The position numbers and the translations under genes were made by a program. DNA of 64,000 nt, taken from the NCBI RefSeq assembly GCF_018614055.1, contig NZ_JAGGPB010000026.1, positions 153,729 through 217,728 on the forward strand, in the 5' to 3' direction. The notes beneath the pieces were generated by a model. The model searched no databases and had not been told where the DNA came from. It saw only the letters and a list, made by a program, of their open reading frames with translations. Positions 34,388 through 43,087 of the stretch are shown here, in pieces; the first letter of the stretch is position 1; every line of letters starts with the position of its first letter. The DNA comes from Streptomyces sp. ISL-98. Its GTDB lineage: Bacteria; Actinomycetota; Actinomycetes; Streptomycetales; Streptomycetaceae.

Positions 34388-35525
34388 GGTGGTTCCTTGC
34401 TGTGCGCTGCACGGCGCGCTGTAGCTGTGCGGCGGCGACCTGCGCCGCGTAGGTGTCCAGGCCCTCGGCGCCGCTCCCGGGCAGGCCGGTGAGGTTCGGC
34501 AGCAGATCGCCGAACGCGTTGACCTCGCCGACGGCGAAGCGGCGCCAGCCGATCGAGGGCAGCAGATCGACGCCCACACAGAGCGTGCGCGGGAAGCAGG
34601 CCGCGGCCCGCTCGCATACCCCCAGAGCGTCGGCCCAGCTGCCGCCCGCCGTCTCGACGGCCGCGCGGGCCTCGTCGAGGTTTCCGCGGGCGCCGCCGAG
34701 GTGGAGATTGGTCATGGGGGAGCGGCTGGTCCGTACGACGGCATGGGTGGCCCGGCCGCCGACGACCACCACCCGCAGGTCGGCGGCCCGGCCCCGCTGG
34801 GAGGCCTTGGGCAGCCAGCGCTCGACGTGCAGGCCGTCGGGCGCGAGCGCGTCGACGATCGCGGCGACCTCGCGTTCGGTCGTACAGAGACGTACACGAA
34901 GGGAGTTGAAGAGCCGCCCTTCGCTGTCGCGCTCCACCGATGTGGTGGCCCGCACCCGCCCGGAGCCCGCCGTCTCGACGGCCAGCACACCGGAGGCGGA
35001 CGAGCCGTGCGCGAGCTTGACGAAAGCGCGCGGCATACGGTGCGCGCGCAGCAGTTCGCGTACGTCCGACCAGCCTCGCACGGGCCGTACCGGGGCCCCG
35101 GACGTGGGCGAAGGCGGCACGGGAACGCCTGCGCGCTGCAGCACGGCATGGCACAGCCGCTTGTCGAACAGCACCGCCAGCTCCTCGGGGTCGTCGAGCA
35201 GAGTGCAGCCCTCGGACGCCCGCCCCACCTCCCGTACGGCCGCCGTGAACCGCTCGTACCAGCGCGCCGAGCCCTCCACCCGGGTGGCGTCGCCGACGCC
35301 CCGCAACAGCCGCTCGACGTCGGGGTCTTCCCCGGGCGAGTCGATCCGTACGGTCTCGCCCGGACGGAAGGAGGCGCCTCGGCGGAGGACGTCGAGCCAC
35401 GACACGACGCGCGCTGCGGGCAGGCCGGCGGCAGCCACGGCGTCCTGGAAGAGCGCGACGCGGCGGTTGGCGGGATTGCCGACCACCGCGAATCGCGGCT
35501 CCGCGCTACTCGGCGACGGCGACAT
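34374..35525 (-). CDS. STM4014-family protein, ATP-grasp-like
   Basis: 383 residues. The order of motifs resembles ATP-grasp ligases: a pre-ATP-grasp N-terminal domain (RFAVVGNPANRR), RAFVKLAHGSSASG for the ATP-binding Lys and glycine-rich loop, DLRVVVVGG, and a metal-binding GEVNAFGDLLPNL near the end. ATP-grasp enzymes join a carboxylate to an amine or thiol; in this cluster it could modify a peptide or small molecule. Overlaps the STM4013-like gene by 14 bases and the STM4015-like gene by 20, so translation is coupled. Assignment to STM4014 rests on gene order and memory of the family. Confidence 0.82.
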   Translation of the reverse strand: MSPSPSSAEPRFAVVGNPANRRVALFQDAVAAAGLPAARVVSWLDVLRRGASFRPGETVRIDSPGEDPDVERLLRGVGDATRVEGSARWYERFTAAVREVGRASEGCTLLDDPEELAVLFDKRLCHAVLQRAGVPVPPSPTSGAPVRPVRGWSDVRELLRAHRMPRAFVKLAHGSSASGVLAVETAGSGRVRATTSVERDSEGRLFNSLRVRLCTTEREVAAIVDALAPDGLHVERWLPKASQRGRAADLRVVVVGGRATHAVVRTSRSPMTNLHLGGARGNLDEARAAVETAGGSWADALGVCERAAACFPRTLCVGVDLLPSIGWRRFAVGEVNAFGDLLPNLTGLPGSGAEGLDTYAAQVAAAQLQRAVQRTARNHHAIT

Positions 35526-36477
35526 AGCGGGGCTCGTCGTCCTCGGGGTCCCAGTAGTCGGCCTGGTCCAGGTTCAGCCGTACGCCGTGTGGTTCGAGTT
35601 CCTTCCGCAGGCGCTGCTGGATCGGCTCCTGGACGTAGTGGTGGTGGAGGTCCAGGTCCCGGAGGTGGGTCAGCGGCTGGCCGCCGAGCAGGGCTTCGGC
35701 ACCGGTGCCGCTGAGGGTGCCCATCGAGAGGGCGAGCGAGTCCAGCTGGGCGACGACGGGGGCCGAGGCGACGGCGACCGCGATCTCGTCCTGGATATCG
35801 CTGTTCTGCAGCCCCAGGTGCCTCAGACGTGGGAAGGAGCTCCCGGAGAGCAGGGGTGAGAGGTCGGCGACCGTCGCGTCGCCGCCGTAATGCGTGACCC
35901 CGAGCCAGAGTTCGAGGCGCTCCAGGGCGGGCAGCGTGGAGGCGCCGACAGCCCTGACGACGGAACCGGGCAGTCCGCCGGATTCGAAGCGCAGCACTTT
36001 CAGTGCGTCGTGGCGGACCGGTCGCAGGGACAGGACGTCCTGTTTCGAGAAGGCGTCGCCACAGCCGCGCACCGTCAGCTCTTCGAGCCGCGGGAATGCT
36101 TCGAGGCAGGGGGTGACGTCGGTCATCTCCAGCCAGGACACCTCGCACTCCTCGCTCATGACGTCCGCGAGGAACAGCGCACGCAGCGCGGGGAAGCGGT
36201 CCGCGTCCGCGACGATCAGGTCGAAGACGGGACGCAGAGGCGAGTATTCGTCGTGCCACCACGGGCCGAGCACCAGCGCTCTGACCTGCGAGGAGTCGAC
36301 GGAGGCGAGGAATCGGTCCCACAGTTCGGGGAACGGATTGTCCTCGTTCCACAGACAGTCCAGGCGCCAGGCCACGGAGTCCGCGGGCGGGAGCGGCGGG
36401 GCGTGCTGGTCGTCGGGCTCGGGAAACGTGTGGACGGGAAGTCCGTGGAACGTCTCGGGGTGGTCGATGCCGGTCAT
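35506..36477 (-). CDS. STM4015-family protein, leucine-rich-repeat-like (copy 2)
   Basis: 323 residues. The C-terminal two-thirds is a series of leucine-rich-repeat-like units (LERLELWLG, LRHLGLQNSDIQDEIA, LRDLDLHHHYVQEP), suggesting a curved binding surface. The N-terminal part has the STM4015-type layout (HxFP...AWRLD...VRALVLG). No catalytic motif or signal peptide is visible. It is a close paralogue of the gene immediately upstream (36485-37429). A role as substrate or scaffold for the radical SAM and ATP-grasp enzymes is inference. Confidence 0.85.
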   Translation of the reverse strand: MTGIDHPETFHGLPVHTFPEPDDQHAPPLPPADSVAWRLDCLWNEDNPFPELWDRFLASVDSSQVRALVLGPWWHDEYSPLRPVFDLIVADADRFPALRALFLADVMSEECEVSWLEMTDVTPCLEAFPRLEELTVRGCGDAFSKQDVLSLRPVRHDALKVLRFESGGLPGSVVRAVGASTLPALERLELWLGVTHYGGDATVADLSPLLSGSSFPRLRHLGLQNSDIQDEIAVAVASAPVVAQLDSLALSMGTLSGTGAEALLGGQPLTHLRDLDLHHHYVQEPIQQRLRKELEPHGVRLNLDQADYWDPEDDEPRYVAVAE

Positions 36478-36484
36478 GGCCGCC

Positions 36485-37429
36485 TCACTCCGCCACTGCC
36501 GTGTAACGGCCCTCGGCGCCGCGGCCGTCCCACGGCTCCTCACGCTCCGATACGTCGACGTGCACGCCGTGCGGCTCCAGCGCGTCGGCCACCCGGCTCT
36601 CCATCTCCTCGGAGAGGAAGTGATGGTGCAGGTCGAGGCATTCGAGATGGGTGAGCGGCTGCCCTTCGAGCAGCGCGGCCGCACCCTCGTCGCCGAGGGT
36701 TCCGTTCGACAGGTCGAGGGTGTCCAGCCGGGCGACGACGGGGGCCGACGCGATCGCGGCCGCGATCGCGTTCTGAATCTCGCTGTTGCGCAGACCGAGG
36801 TGGCGCAGCCCGGGGAAGCGAGAGCCGGACAGCAGCGGTGCGAGATCGGTGATCTCGGTGTCGCCGCCGTACTCCGAGACGCCGAGCCAGAGGTCGAGGT
36901 GGTCCAGGGAGGGGAGTTCGCTCTCGATGACGCCGCGCACCACCTCCGCCGGGAGGCCGCCGGACTCGAATACGAGCGAGCGCAGCCGTGTGTGGTGCAC
37001 CGGCGGGAAGCGGAGCCGGCTGCCGCCGCGCACGCCGAGCTCCAGCAGGCGGGGGAACGCGCTGAGCAGGCCCGTGACATTGGACTGCTCGATCCAGGAG
37101 ATCTCGTTCTGCTCGGAGGTCATGTCGCCGACGAAGACGGCCTCCAGGGCGGTGAGCCGGTCGGCGGCGGCGATGACCAGGTTGATGGGGAAGCTCGAAT
37201 CGTTGTCGTACGCCTCGCCCCACTGGCCGATGATCAGCGCGCGCACCTGCCCGGGGTCGACGGTCTTCAGGAACTCGTCGAACACCTCGTCCCAGGGCGG
37301 GTCGTCGTCGTACGGGTTCACGGAGATGCGCCACGCGGCGGCGTCCGCGGCGGGCAAGGGCGACGGGGTGGGGTGGAAGTCGACGGCCGGGAGGCCGAGC
37401 AATTCCTGCAGATGGTCCACGTGGGACAT
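36485..37429 (-). CDS. STM4015-family protein, leucine-rich-repeat-like (copy 1)
   Basis: 314 residues, first gene of the minus-strand STM401x operon. Repeats LDHLDLWLG, LRHLGLRNSEIQNAIA and LECLDLHHHFLSEEM align with the downstream copy, and both end TAVAE/VAVAE. About 7 bases separate the two genes, so they arose by tandem duplication and have since diverged. ATG at 37429 with GGAG-like bases (AGATCAGGGCC) upstream. Cytosolic, no enzymatic signature. Confidence 0.85.
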   Translation of the reverse strand: MSHVDHLQELLGLPAVDFHPTPSPLPAADAAAWRISVNPYDDDPPWDEVFDEFLKTVDPGQVRALIIGQWGEAYDNDSSFPINLVIAAADRLTALEAVFVGDMTSEQNEISWIEQSNVTGLLSAFPRLLELGVRGGSRLRFPPVHHTRLRSLVFESGGLPAEVVRGVIESELPSLDHLDLWLGVSEYGGDTEITDLAPLLSGSRFPGLRHLGLRNSEIQNAIAAAIASAPVVARLDTLDLSNGTLGDEGAAALLEGQPLTHLECLDLHHHFLSEEMESRVADALEPHGVHVDVSEREEPWDGRGAEGRYTAVAE

Positions 37430-37603
37430 GGCCCTGATCTCCTGACGCTGAGCGGTCGACTGACGTGCGAAAGGTTTACCAAGCCGCACTGACAATGCGG
37501 TGAGCGGGCCCCGTTGTCGCAGGTCGGGGCCGATTGTCAGACCCGGGCCGTAGCGTTTTCCACGTGGTCGGCACAGCGTGTGCGCCAACGAGGGGAGACA
37601 GCC

Positions 37604-37930
37604 ATGTACCGGCAAGGGGACGTACTGATCATGCCGTTGGGGGAGTCGGCGGTGCCGGCGCACTTGGCAGACGCACCCGGTGAACTGCGCGACGGGCGGG
37701 GAAGGCTGGTGCTCGCACTGGGCGAAGTCACCGGGCATGCGCACGCGGTGCAGGGGCCGGGAAGGCTGGTGCGCGAGGCAGGACCGCTCGACCCGATGCT
37801 GCTTCATCTGCCGGACGGCGGGCGGGTGGTGCATGAGGAGCACGCGGCGATACCGCTGCCCAAGGGCTGGTACCGGGTGGTGCGTCAGCGGGAGTACGTG
37901 CCGGGCTCGGTCCGTATCGTCGCCGACTGA
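37604..37930 (+). CDS. Conserved 108-residue protein (MYRQGDVLI family)
   Basis: Starts MYRQGDVLIMP at ATG 37604 with AGGGGAGA upstream. A short beta-rich protein with LALGEVTGHAHAV in the middle and HEEHAAIPLPKGWYRVVRQREY near the end. The His-rich central and C-terminal motifs suggest metal or small-ligand binding, but no function is known to me. The next gene (37993) lies 62 bases downstream; I recall this pair together in other genomes. Divergent from the STM401x operon across a 174-base gap. Confidence 0.82.
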   Translation: MYRQGDVLIMPLGESAVPAHLADAPGELRDGRGRLVLALGEVTGHAHAVQGPGRLVREAGPLDPMLLHLPDGGRVVHEEHAAIPLPKGWYRVVRQREYVPGSVRIVAD

Positions 37931-37992
37931 GCGTCGCCCGCAGGGCAGTGCAGGGTGGGACCGGAACAGAGAACAGGGGACAGGGACTTCTG

Positions 37993-38994
37993 ATGGAGCA
38001 CGTAATGACATGGCGGGCCGTCGCGGCGGCGACGGGAGCGGCGGACCGGGCGGCCGCGGAAGAAGGCGTGCGGCTCGCCTACCGCGCGGCCGGTCTCGCA
38101 GAGCCGGAGACGATCGTCTGGGCCGAGTCGCCCAAGGCGGCGGTCGAGGCCGTCGAAAAGCTCGTCGGGGCGGGGCGCTCGGTGCGCGACGAAGTGCGTA
38201 CGCGGCCGTGGGCCGATGAACGACGCCGCCTGCACGACGAGTTGGGTCCCCAGGGCTGGGCCGCGCTGTGGTCCTCGACCGGCGCGCAGCTGTGGGACAC
38301 CACGAGGGAACTGGCCGAGCGGATCCGGACCGGAGTCGTCGCAGCGCTCACGGAGCAGCCGGAGGACGAGTCCGACGTACGTCTGCTCCTCCTCGACGCG
38401 GTGCTCGGCCAGCACGACGCGGCCTGGCTCGCGGCGTTCGACGGCCGTGGCGACCGGCTCGCCGGCCTGGCACAAGTGGCCAGGCACGCCGGATGGTGGT
38501 GGCCGTACGAGAACGTGGTGGTCATCAGCGAACGGCCGGTGGAGCTGCACCGCGACGAGGCCGGGCGCCTCGACCGCGGGGACGGCCCTGCCCTGGCCTT
38601 CACGGACGGCTTCGCGCTGTACGCCTGGCGCGGTATGCCCGTGCCCGCCGCGTTCCTCGACGAGCTCGCGTCTTTGACCCCCGCTCGGATACGGGCCGAG
38701 GAGAACGCGGAGCTGCGCCGCGTGATGCTGGAGTACTACGGCTACGACCGCTACCTCAGCGAGTCGGACGCCCAGCCGGTGCACCGCGACGAGACCGGCA
38801 TCCTCTGGCGGATCGCGCTCCAAGGCGACGAGGACGTGGTGATGGTCGAGGTGGTCAACTCCACCCCCGAGCCGGACGGCACGCACCGTACGTACTGGCT
38901 GCGCGTGCCGCCCACGACAAGGACCGCGAAGGAGGGCGTGGCGTGGACGTTCGGGCTCGGGCAGGAGGCGTACGAACCGGTGCGCCAGACCTGA
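37993..38994 (+). CDS. Protein of unknown function (DUF6745-like)
   Basis: 333 residues, acidic, no signal peptide or membrane segment. Recognisable stretches are WAESPKAAVEAVEKL near residue 40, HAGWWWPYENVVVISERP in the centre, and HRDETGILWR near 265. I associate this pattern with DUF6745 from memory. ATG 37993 chosen with AGGGACTT upstream; the frame continues open to 37948. Probably co-transcribed with the preceding small gene. No function assigned. Confidence 0.78.
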   Translation: MEHVMTWRAVAAATGAADRAAAEEGVRLAYRAAGLAEPETIVWAESPKAAVEAVEKLVGAGRSVRDEVRTRPWADERRRLHDELGPQGWAALWSSTGAQLWDTTRELAERIRTGVVAALTEQPEDESDVRLLLLDAVLGQHDAAWLAAFDGRGDRLAGLAQVARHAGWWWPYENVVVISERPVELHRDEAGRLDRGDGPALAFTDGFALYAWRGMPVPAAFLDELASLTPARIRAEENAELRRVMLEYYGYDRYLSESDAQPVHRDETGILWRIALQGDEDVVMVEVVNSTPEPDGTHRTYWLRVPPTTRTAKEGVAWTFGLGQEAYEPVRQT

Positions 38995-39015
38995 GCGGAT
39001 CCGACGCCGAGCGGA

Positions 39016-39939
39016 TCAGGCGTGGGGTGCGAGAAGGCCGCCGGGGCCGATCAGGTCGGTGTTCCCCTCGGTCGTGCAGGCGTGGGCGCCCGCCCGCGCG
39101 CCCAGGCCGGCGCACTCCTCAAGATCCCGGCCGGACAGCCGTCCGTACAGGAAACCGCTGACGTACGCGTCCCCGGCGCCGTTGGAGTCCAGGACCGGGC
39201 CCGGCGGCACGGTCGCGGGGATCGGGCGTGGGGTGCGGATCCCGTCGCGCGTCAGCAGGTACGAGCCGCCCGCGCCCGCCGTCGCCACCACGGCCTCGGC
39301 GCGGCCCTCGCGCAGAATCTCCCGCATCACGGAGGCAATGCGCTCGCCCGCACCCGACGCGCTGAGAAAGACGAGGTCGGAGCGGAGAGCGAACTCCCGG
39401 TGGTAGTCGTCGAGTCCGTCCCAGTCGTGCAGGTCGGTCGAGACGGGGACACCGAGTTCCTCGATGTCGTCGAGGAGGTGCCGGGCGAAGTTCACGATGG
39501 ACAGGTGGACATGACCGGCCCGCCGCAGATGCTGGAGGTAGAAGTCGCGCGGCATCCGCAGGTCCTCGGGGTCGCGGGCGTCGTAGAAGGACATCCGGCG
39601 GCCCGTCGAGGTGTCGACGAGGTTCACCGCGCGGCGGGTGCCGGCGGGTGATATCAGCGGTTCGAAGTCGACACCGCCCTTGGCGAGCCGCTCCCGGACC
39701 TGTCCGCCGATCCAGTCGTCGCCGATGAAGTCAAGGAATTTCACCTGGAGTCCGAGGGCCCGGCAACCCAGTGCGACGTTGCCACCGGTGTGGCCCGGCC
39801 ACTCCCGGATGGGTGGCACGCCGACCGAGTCGGCCAGGGGCACGGGCAGCGAGTCGACGCGGACGACCGTGTCCACCCCGCTGCCGCCGATGACCAGGAC
39901 GTCGTACACCGAGTGCTCGGACTTTTGCACAGACACCAT
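39016..39939 (-). CDS. PfkB-family carbohydrate kinase
   Basis: 307 residues. N-terminal substrate region GGNVALGCRALG (about 53-64) and the C-terminal PfkB signature DSNGAGDAYVSGFLYG with the catalytic Asp of GAGD. Ribokinase-like enzymes phosphorylate sugars or nucleosides; the exact substrate cannot be read. Ends 21 bases from the divergent-reading end of the DUF6745-like gene and follows the TetR gene by 25 bases on the same strand, so tetR and this kinase may be one transcript. Confidence 0.88.
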   Translation of the reverse strand: MVSVQKSEHSVYDVLVIGGSGVDTVVRVDSLPVPLADSVGVPPIREWPGHTGGNVALGCRALGLQVKFLDFIGDDWIGGQVRERLAKGGVDFEPLISPAGTRRAVNLVDTSTGRRMSFYDARDPEDLRMPRDFYLQHLRRAGHVHLSIVNFARHLLDDIEELGVPVSTDLHDWDGLDDYHREFALRSDLVFLSASGAGERIASVMREILREGRAEAVVATAGAGGSYLLTRDGIRTPRPIPATVPPGPVLDSNGAGDAYVSGFLYGRLSGRDLEECAGLGARAGAHACTTEGNTDLIGPGGLLAPHA

Positions 39940-39964
39940 GTCTCCTTAGGGCGCCACCGGGACT

Positions 39965-40585
39965 TCAGCGCCCGGCAGCCGTGAGCTCCGCGCGGTCGAT
40001 GCCCAGCTCGCGGGCGAGTGCGCCGTCGGCCCACTCCAGCATGGTGGTGCGGGAGAGGGATCCGGCATACGAGATCATCTGGACCGCGAGACCGTCCAGC
40101 AGGGCCGTCAGCCGCCAGGCCGCCGCCGCAGGGTCGTCGCACCGGAACTCACCGGCCTCCGCGCCCTCCGCGATGACCTCGGTCAGTGCCGCCTTCCACT
40201 GCTGGTCCAGGTCGCGGGCCACCTCGCGGAGCACCGGCTCACGCAACGAGGCCGCCCACCCCTCGATCCACAGCTTCCAACCCTTGGCCTGGCCGGTCGG
40301 CGCGTACCAGCGGACCGCGCCGCGAAGCCTGCGGACGGCGCTGGTACGACGGCCGAGCAGCTTGCGCAGCTGGGCGAGATCGCCTTCGGCGGCGTACATG
40401 AAAGCGGCCGCGACGAGCTTTTCCTTGGTCGAGAAGTGGTAGAGCACCAGCGCGTTGCTGACGCCGAGAGCCGAGGCGACATCCGCGATGCGTACGGCGG
40501 TCACGCCCCGCGCCTCGATCTGTTCGACCGCGGCGCGCAGCATTTCCTCGCGCCGTTCCTCCACGCTCAACCGGACTCTTGCCAC
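39965..40585 (-). CDS. TetR family regulator (BetI-like)
   Basis: 206 residues from a GTG. N-terminal helix-turn-helix IADVASALGVSNALVLYHFSTKEKL, then a C-terminal domain of the BetI-like type (REPVLREVARDLDQQW, LDGLAVQM). Divergent from an APC permease; a perfect 8-bp palindrome lies between them. Likely represses itself, the PfkB kinase and the permease in response to the transported amine or amino acid. Confidence 0.88.
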   Translation of the reverse strand: MARVRLSVEERREEMLRAAVEQIEARGVTAVRIADVASALGVSNALVLYHFSTKEKLVAAAFMYAAEGDLAQLRKLLGRRTSAVRRLRGAVRWYAPTGQAKGWKLWIEGWAASLREPVLREVARDLDQQWKAALTEVIAEGAEAGEFRCDDPAAAAWRLTALLDGLAVQMISYAGSLSRTTMLEWADGALARELGIDRAELTAAGR

Positions 40586-40680
40586 GCGGCAACCCTACAC
40601 ACGGGCCGTCTGCCAGGCCGGTCCGGAAGATGCCGACGGGCTCTTGACACCGCACTGTGGCGCGGGCCACGGTACGCCCT

Positions 40681-40702
40681 ACTGACTGGCCATTCAGTCA
40701 GT
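40681..40702. promoter_or_regulatory. TetR operator between regulator and permease
   Basis: ACTGACTG (40681-40688) and CAGTCAGT (40695-40702) are exact complements around a 6-base centre. A TTGACA at 40644-40649 lies upstream. The site fits a TetR dimer and is probably bound by the protein encoded at 39965-40585. Confidence 0.8.
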
Positions 40703-40776
40703 TTGCCGTTCAAAGCTCGAAGTGCCGAAGTGCCACGCCTGTACGCAGTCCCCGTACCGCCGTAGGAGTCCGCCTC

Positions 40777-42309
40777 GTGACCCAAGCACCTCCCTCCCCA
40801 GCAAACGCGAACTCAGCCGAAGCCCCCGACCTCTCCCAGGGCTGGGGCGAACAACGCGGAAGGCTGCGCAAGGACTTGCGCCGCCTCGACGTCCTCTTCT
40901 TCCTCATCTGCACACTGGTCGGCCTCGACACCATCGGCTCGGTGGCGGCGCAGGGCCCCCAGGGCCTGACCTGGATGGCGATCCTCGCGGTCGCCTTCTT
41001 CCTCCCGTACGGGCTGCTCGTCGCCGAGCTCGGCTCCGCCTTCCCCGTGCAGGGCGGCCCGTATGTCTGGACCCGGCTGGCCTTCGGGCGGCTCACTGCC
41101 GGCATCAACCAGATTCTGTACTGGATCTCCAACCCGGTCTGGGTGGGCGGCAGTCTGTGCATCATCGCGCTCACCACCTGGGAGGAGTTCTTCACCCCAC
41201 TCCCCGGCGGCTGGAAGTACGCAGCCGGGCTCGTCTGCATCTGGGGCGGGGCGCTCGCCGTCGTACAGTCCGTACGCATCGGCAAGTGGGTCCCCATCGC
41301 GGGCGCGATCGCGCGGATCGTGCTGCTCGGCTTCTTCCTCGTCTCCGCCGCCGAGAACGGCGTACGCGCCCTGCCCGCCGGTGAATTCGCCCCCACCTAT
41401 ATCGGTTTCGTCGCCCTCGTCCTGATCTTCAACTTCGTAGGGTTCGAACTCCCCAGCTCCGCCGCCGAGGAGATGAAGAACCCGCGCCGCGACATCCCCC
41501 TGTCCATCCTCCGCTCCGGCCTGGCCTCGCTCGTCCTGTACGGCGGCCCGATCCTCGGCATCCTGTTCGTTCTCCCCAGCCAGGACATCGGCAGCCTCGG
41601 CGGCTTCATCGACGCCTGCAAGGCCGTCTTCACCGTCTACGGAGGGTCGATCGCAGCCGACGGCACGGTCACCCTCACCGGTGCGGGCTCCGTCTTCGGC
41701 GGAATCGCCGCCGCCGGCCTCATCGGGCTGCTGACCAGCGGCGTCACCTGGGCCATGGGCGCCCACCGGGCCCAGGCCGTCGCCTGCGCCGACGGAGCGG
41801 GCCCGGCCTGGCTCGGCGCGATCTCCGAGAAGCACGGCACGCCGGTCCGCGTGAACCTGCTCTCCGCCGTCCTGGCCTCCCTCCTCTTCGTCGTCGCACT
41901 CAACCTGACCGGCGGCAACGGCGAGAAGTACTTCGCGGCCGGCCTCGGCCTGACGATCTGCACCACCTTCATCTCGTACGTCATCACCTTCCCGAGCCTC
42001 GTCGTGCTGCGCCGCAAGTACCCGGAGGTCACCCGCCCGTACGCCGTCCCGGGCGGCCGCGCCGGAGCATGGCTGGTCACGGCGCTCGCCACCGGGTTCG
42101 TGGCCTTCACCGTCGTCGTACTGATCTGGCCGGGCTTCGGGGTGGGGTGGTTCGGCACGGACGGTGCGGCCGCGGACTCGCTGCCCGAGTCCTTCGCGGG
42201 GGAGCGGCTTCAGTACACGCTCAGCCAGGTCGTGCCGTTGGTGTTGTTCCTGGTGATCGGGCTGATCTTCTACGCGCTGGGTGTGAAGACTCGGCGCTCC
42301 AAGGGGTAG
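40777..42309 (+). CDS. APC-superfamily amino acid/amine permease
   Basis: 510 residues with about 12 membrane helices. The first helix has the conserved GLDTIGSVAAQGPQG stretch, followed by FFLPYGLLVAELGSAFPVQGG, typical of the amino acid-polyamine-organocation family. GTG start at 40777 with TAGGAG upstream. Substrate unknown; the BetI-like regulator next door suggests an amine or amino acid. Confidence 0.9.
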   Translation: MTQAPPSPANANSAEAPDLSQGWGEQRGRLRKDLRRLDVLFFLICTLVGLDTIGSVAAQGPQGLTWMAILAVAFFLPYGLLVAELGSAFPVQGGPYVWTRLAFGRLTAGINQILYWISNPVWVGGSLCIIALTTWEEFFTPLPGGWKYAAGLVCIWGGALAVVQSVRIGKWVPIAGAIARIVLLGFFLVSAAENGVRALPAGEFAPTYIGFVALVLIFNFVGFELPSSAAEEMKNPRRDIPLSILRSGLASLVLYGGPILGILFVLPSQDIGSLGGFIDACKAVFTVYGGSIAADGTVTLTGAGSVFGGIAAAGLIGLLTSGVTWAMGAHRAQAVACADGAGPAWLGAISEKHGTPVRVNLLSAVLASLLFVVALNLTGGNGEKYFAAGLGLTICTTFISYVITFPSLVVLRRKYPEVTRPYAVPGGRAGAWLVTALATGFVAFTVVVLIWPGFGVGWFGTDGAAADSLPESFAGERLQYTLSQVVPLVLFLVIGLIFYALGVKTRRSKG

Positions 42310-42332
42310 GGGACAAGGGATAGCGTGCGCGC

Positions 42333-42911
42333 ATGGGCGATGCGTACGTATGGGTGGCCGACATCGACGCCCGACCGGAGGAAGCCGCCGAGCTCGCCGG
42401 CCGGGTCATGGACTGGCTGGAGGAAGAAGGCATCGTCCGGAGCGAACTGACCCACTGCCTGCTCGGGGACGAGCTCGGCAGGCCACCAGGACCGCACGCC
42501 GCGAGCGCCGTCACCGAGGAGGACGAGGTGACGGAGCTCGGGGCGTGCGGCGTCGGCATGGAGATCGAACGCCGCGTGTATCTGTGCGCGGAGGTCTGGA
42601 CGGCGACATGCCCGCACTGCGGTGCGACGGCAGAGCCCTCCGACAGCGGGCCCGACATGTGGACGCGCGAGTGGGCCCCGCTGCTCGACGATCTGTACGC
42701 ATGGTTCGGCGGTACGGGGCCGGGGAGCGGGGCCTGTGTCCGGTGCGGTGGGCGGGCGGACCTCCTGGCGTGGAGGATCGACCCGCCTGTCGCGGTCGCT
42801 CATCTGGGGCTGGTGCTGTGGAACTGGCCGCCGCTTTCGGGGCGGTTCCTTGCGGAGCTCTCGGTGGTTCTGGGCGGCCACCGGCTGGTGACGGCCAGGA
42901 CCACGGTCTGA
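42333..42911 (+). CDS. Unknown protein with two CxxC pairs
   Basis: 192 residues. CPHC near residue 91 and CVRC near 132 could form a zinc ribbon; the rest shows an N-terminal VADIDARPEEAAELA helix region and a Trp-rich centre. No signal peptide or membrane segment. The start follows the permease stop by 23 bases and lacks a strong ribosome site. Coding character is supported by third-position GC bias; family not recognised. Confidence 0.72.
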   Translation: MGDAYVWVADIDARPEEAAELAGRVMDWLEEEGIVRSELTHCLLGDELGRPPGPHAASAVTEEDEVTELGACGVGMEIERRVYLCAEVWTATCPHCGATAEPSDSGPDMWTREWAPLLDDLYAWFGGTGPGSGACVRCGGRADLLAWRIDPPVAVAHLGLVLWNWPPLSGRFLAELSVVLGGHRLVTARTTV

Positions 42912-43021
42912 CGAAGGGGGCCGCAGGGGCATGCCTGCGGCACATTTCCCCACCCCGCCCCTCCGCCCCAGACCTGGGTCCTCAAGGGCGTCCAGGGGGT
43001 TCTGAGGGCTTGCCCCCCACG

Positions 43022-43070
43022 CGGCGGCAGCCGCAAAAATGTCACAGCGGGAAGGGGCGAGTAGGGGAAA
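43022..43070. repeat. Interspersed intergenic repeat, copy B
   Basis: Second copy of the element at 8861-8908, differing at a few positions and by a one-base length change. It lies in the 176-base gap between a plus-strand gene and the convergent SDR gene. Confidence 0.7.
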
Positions 43071-43087
43071 GCGCCGCAGGCCCCGCC

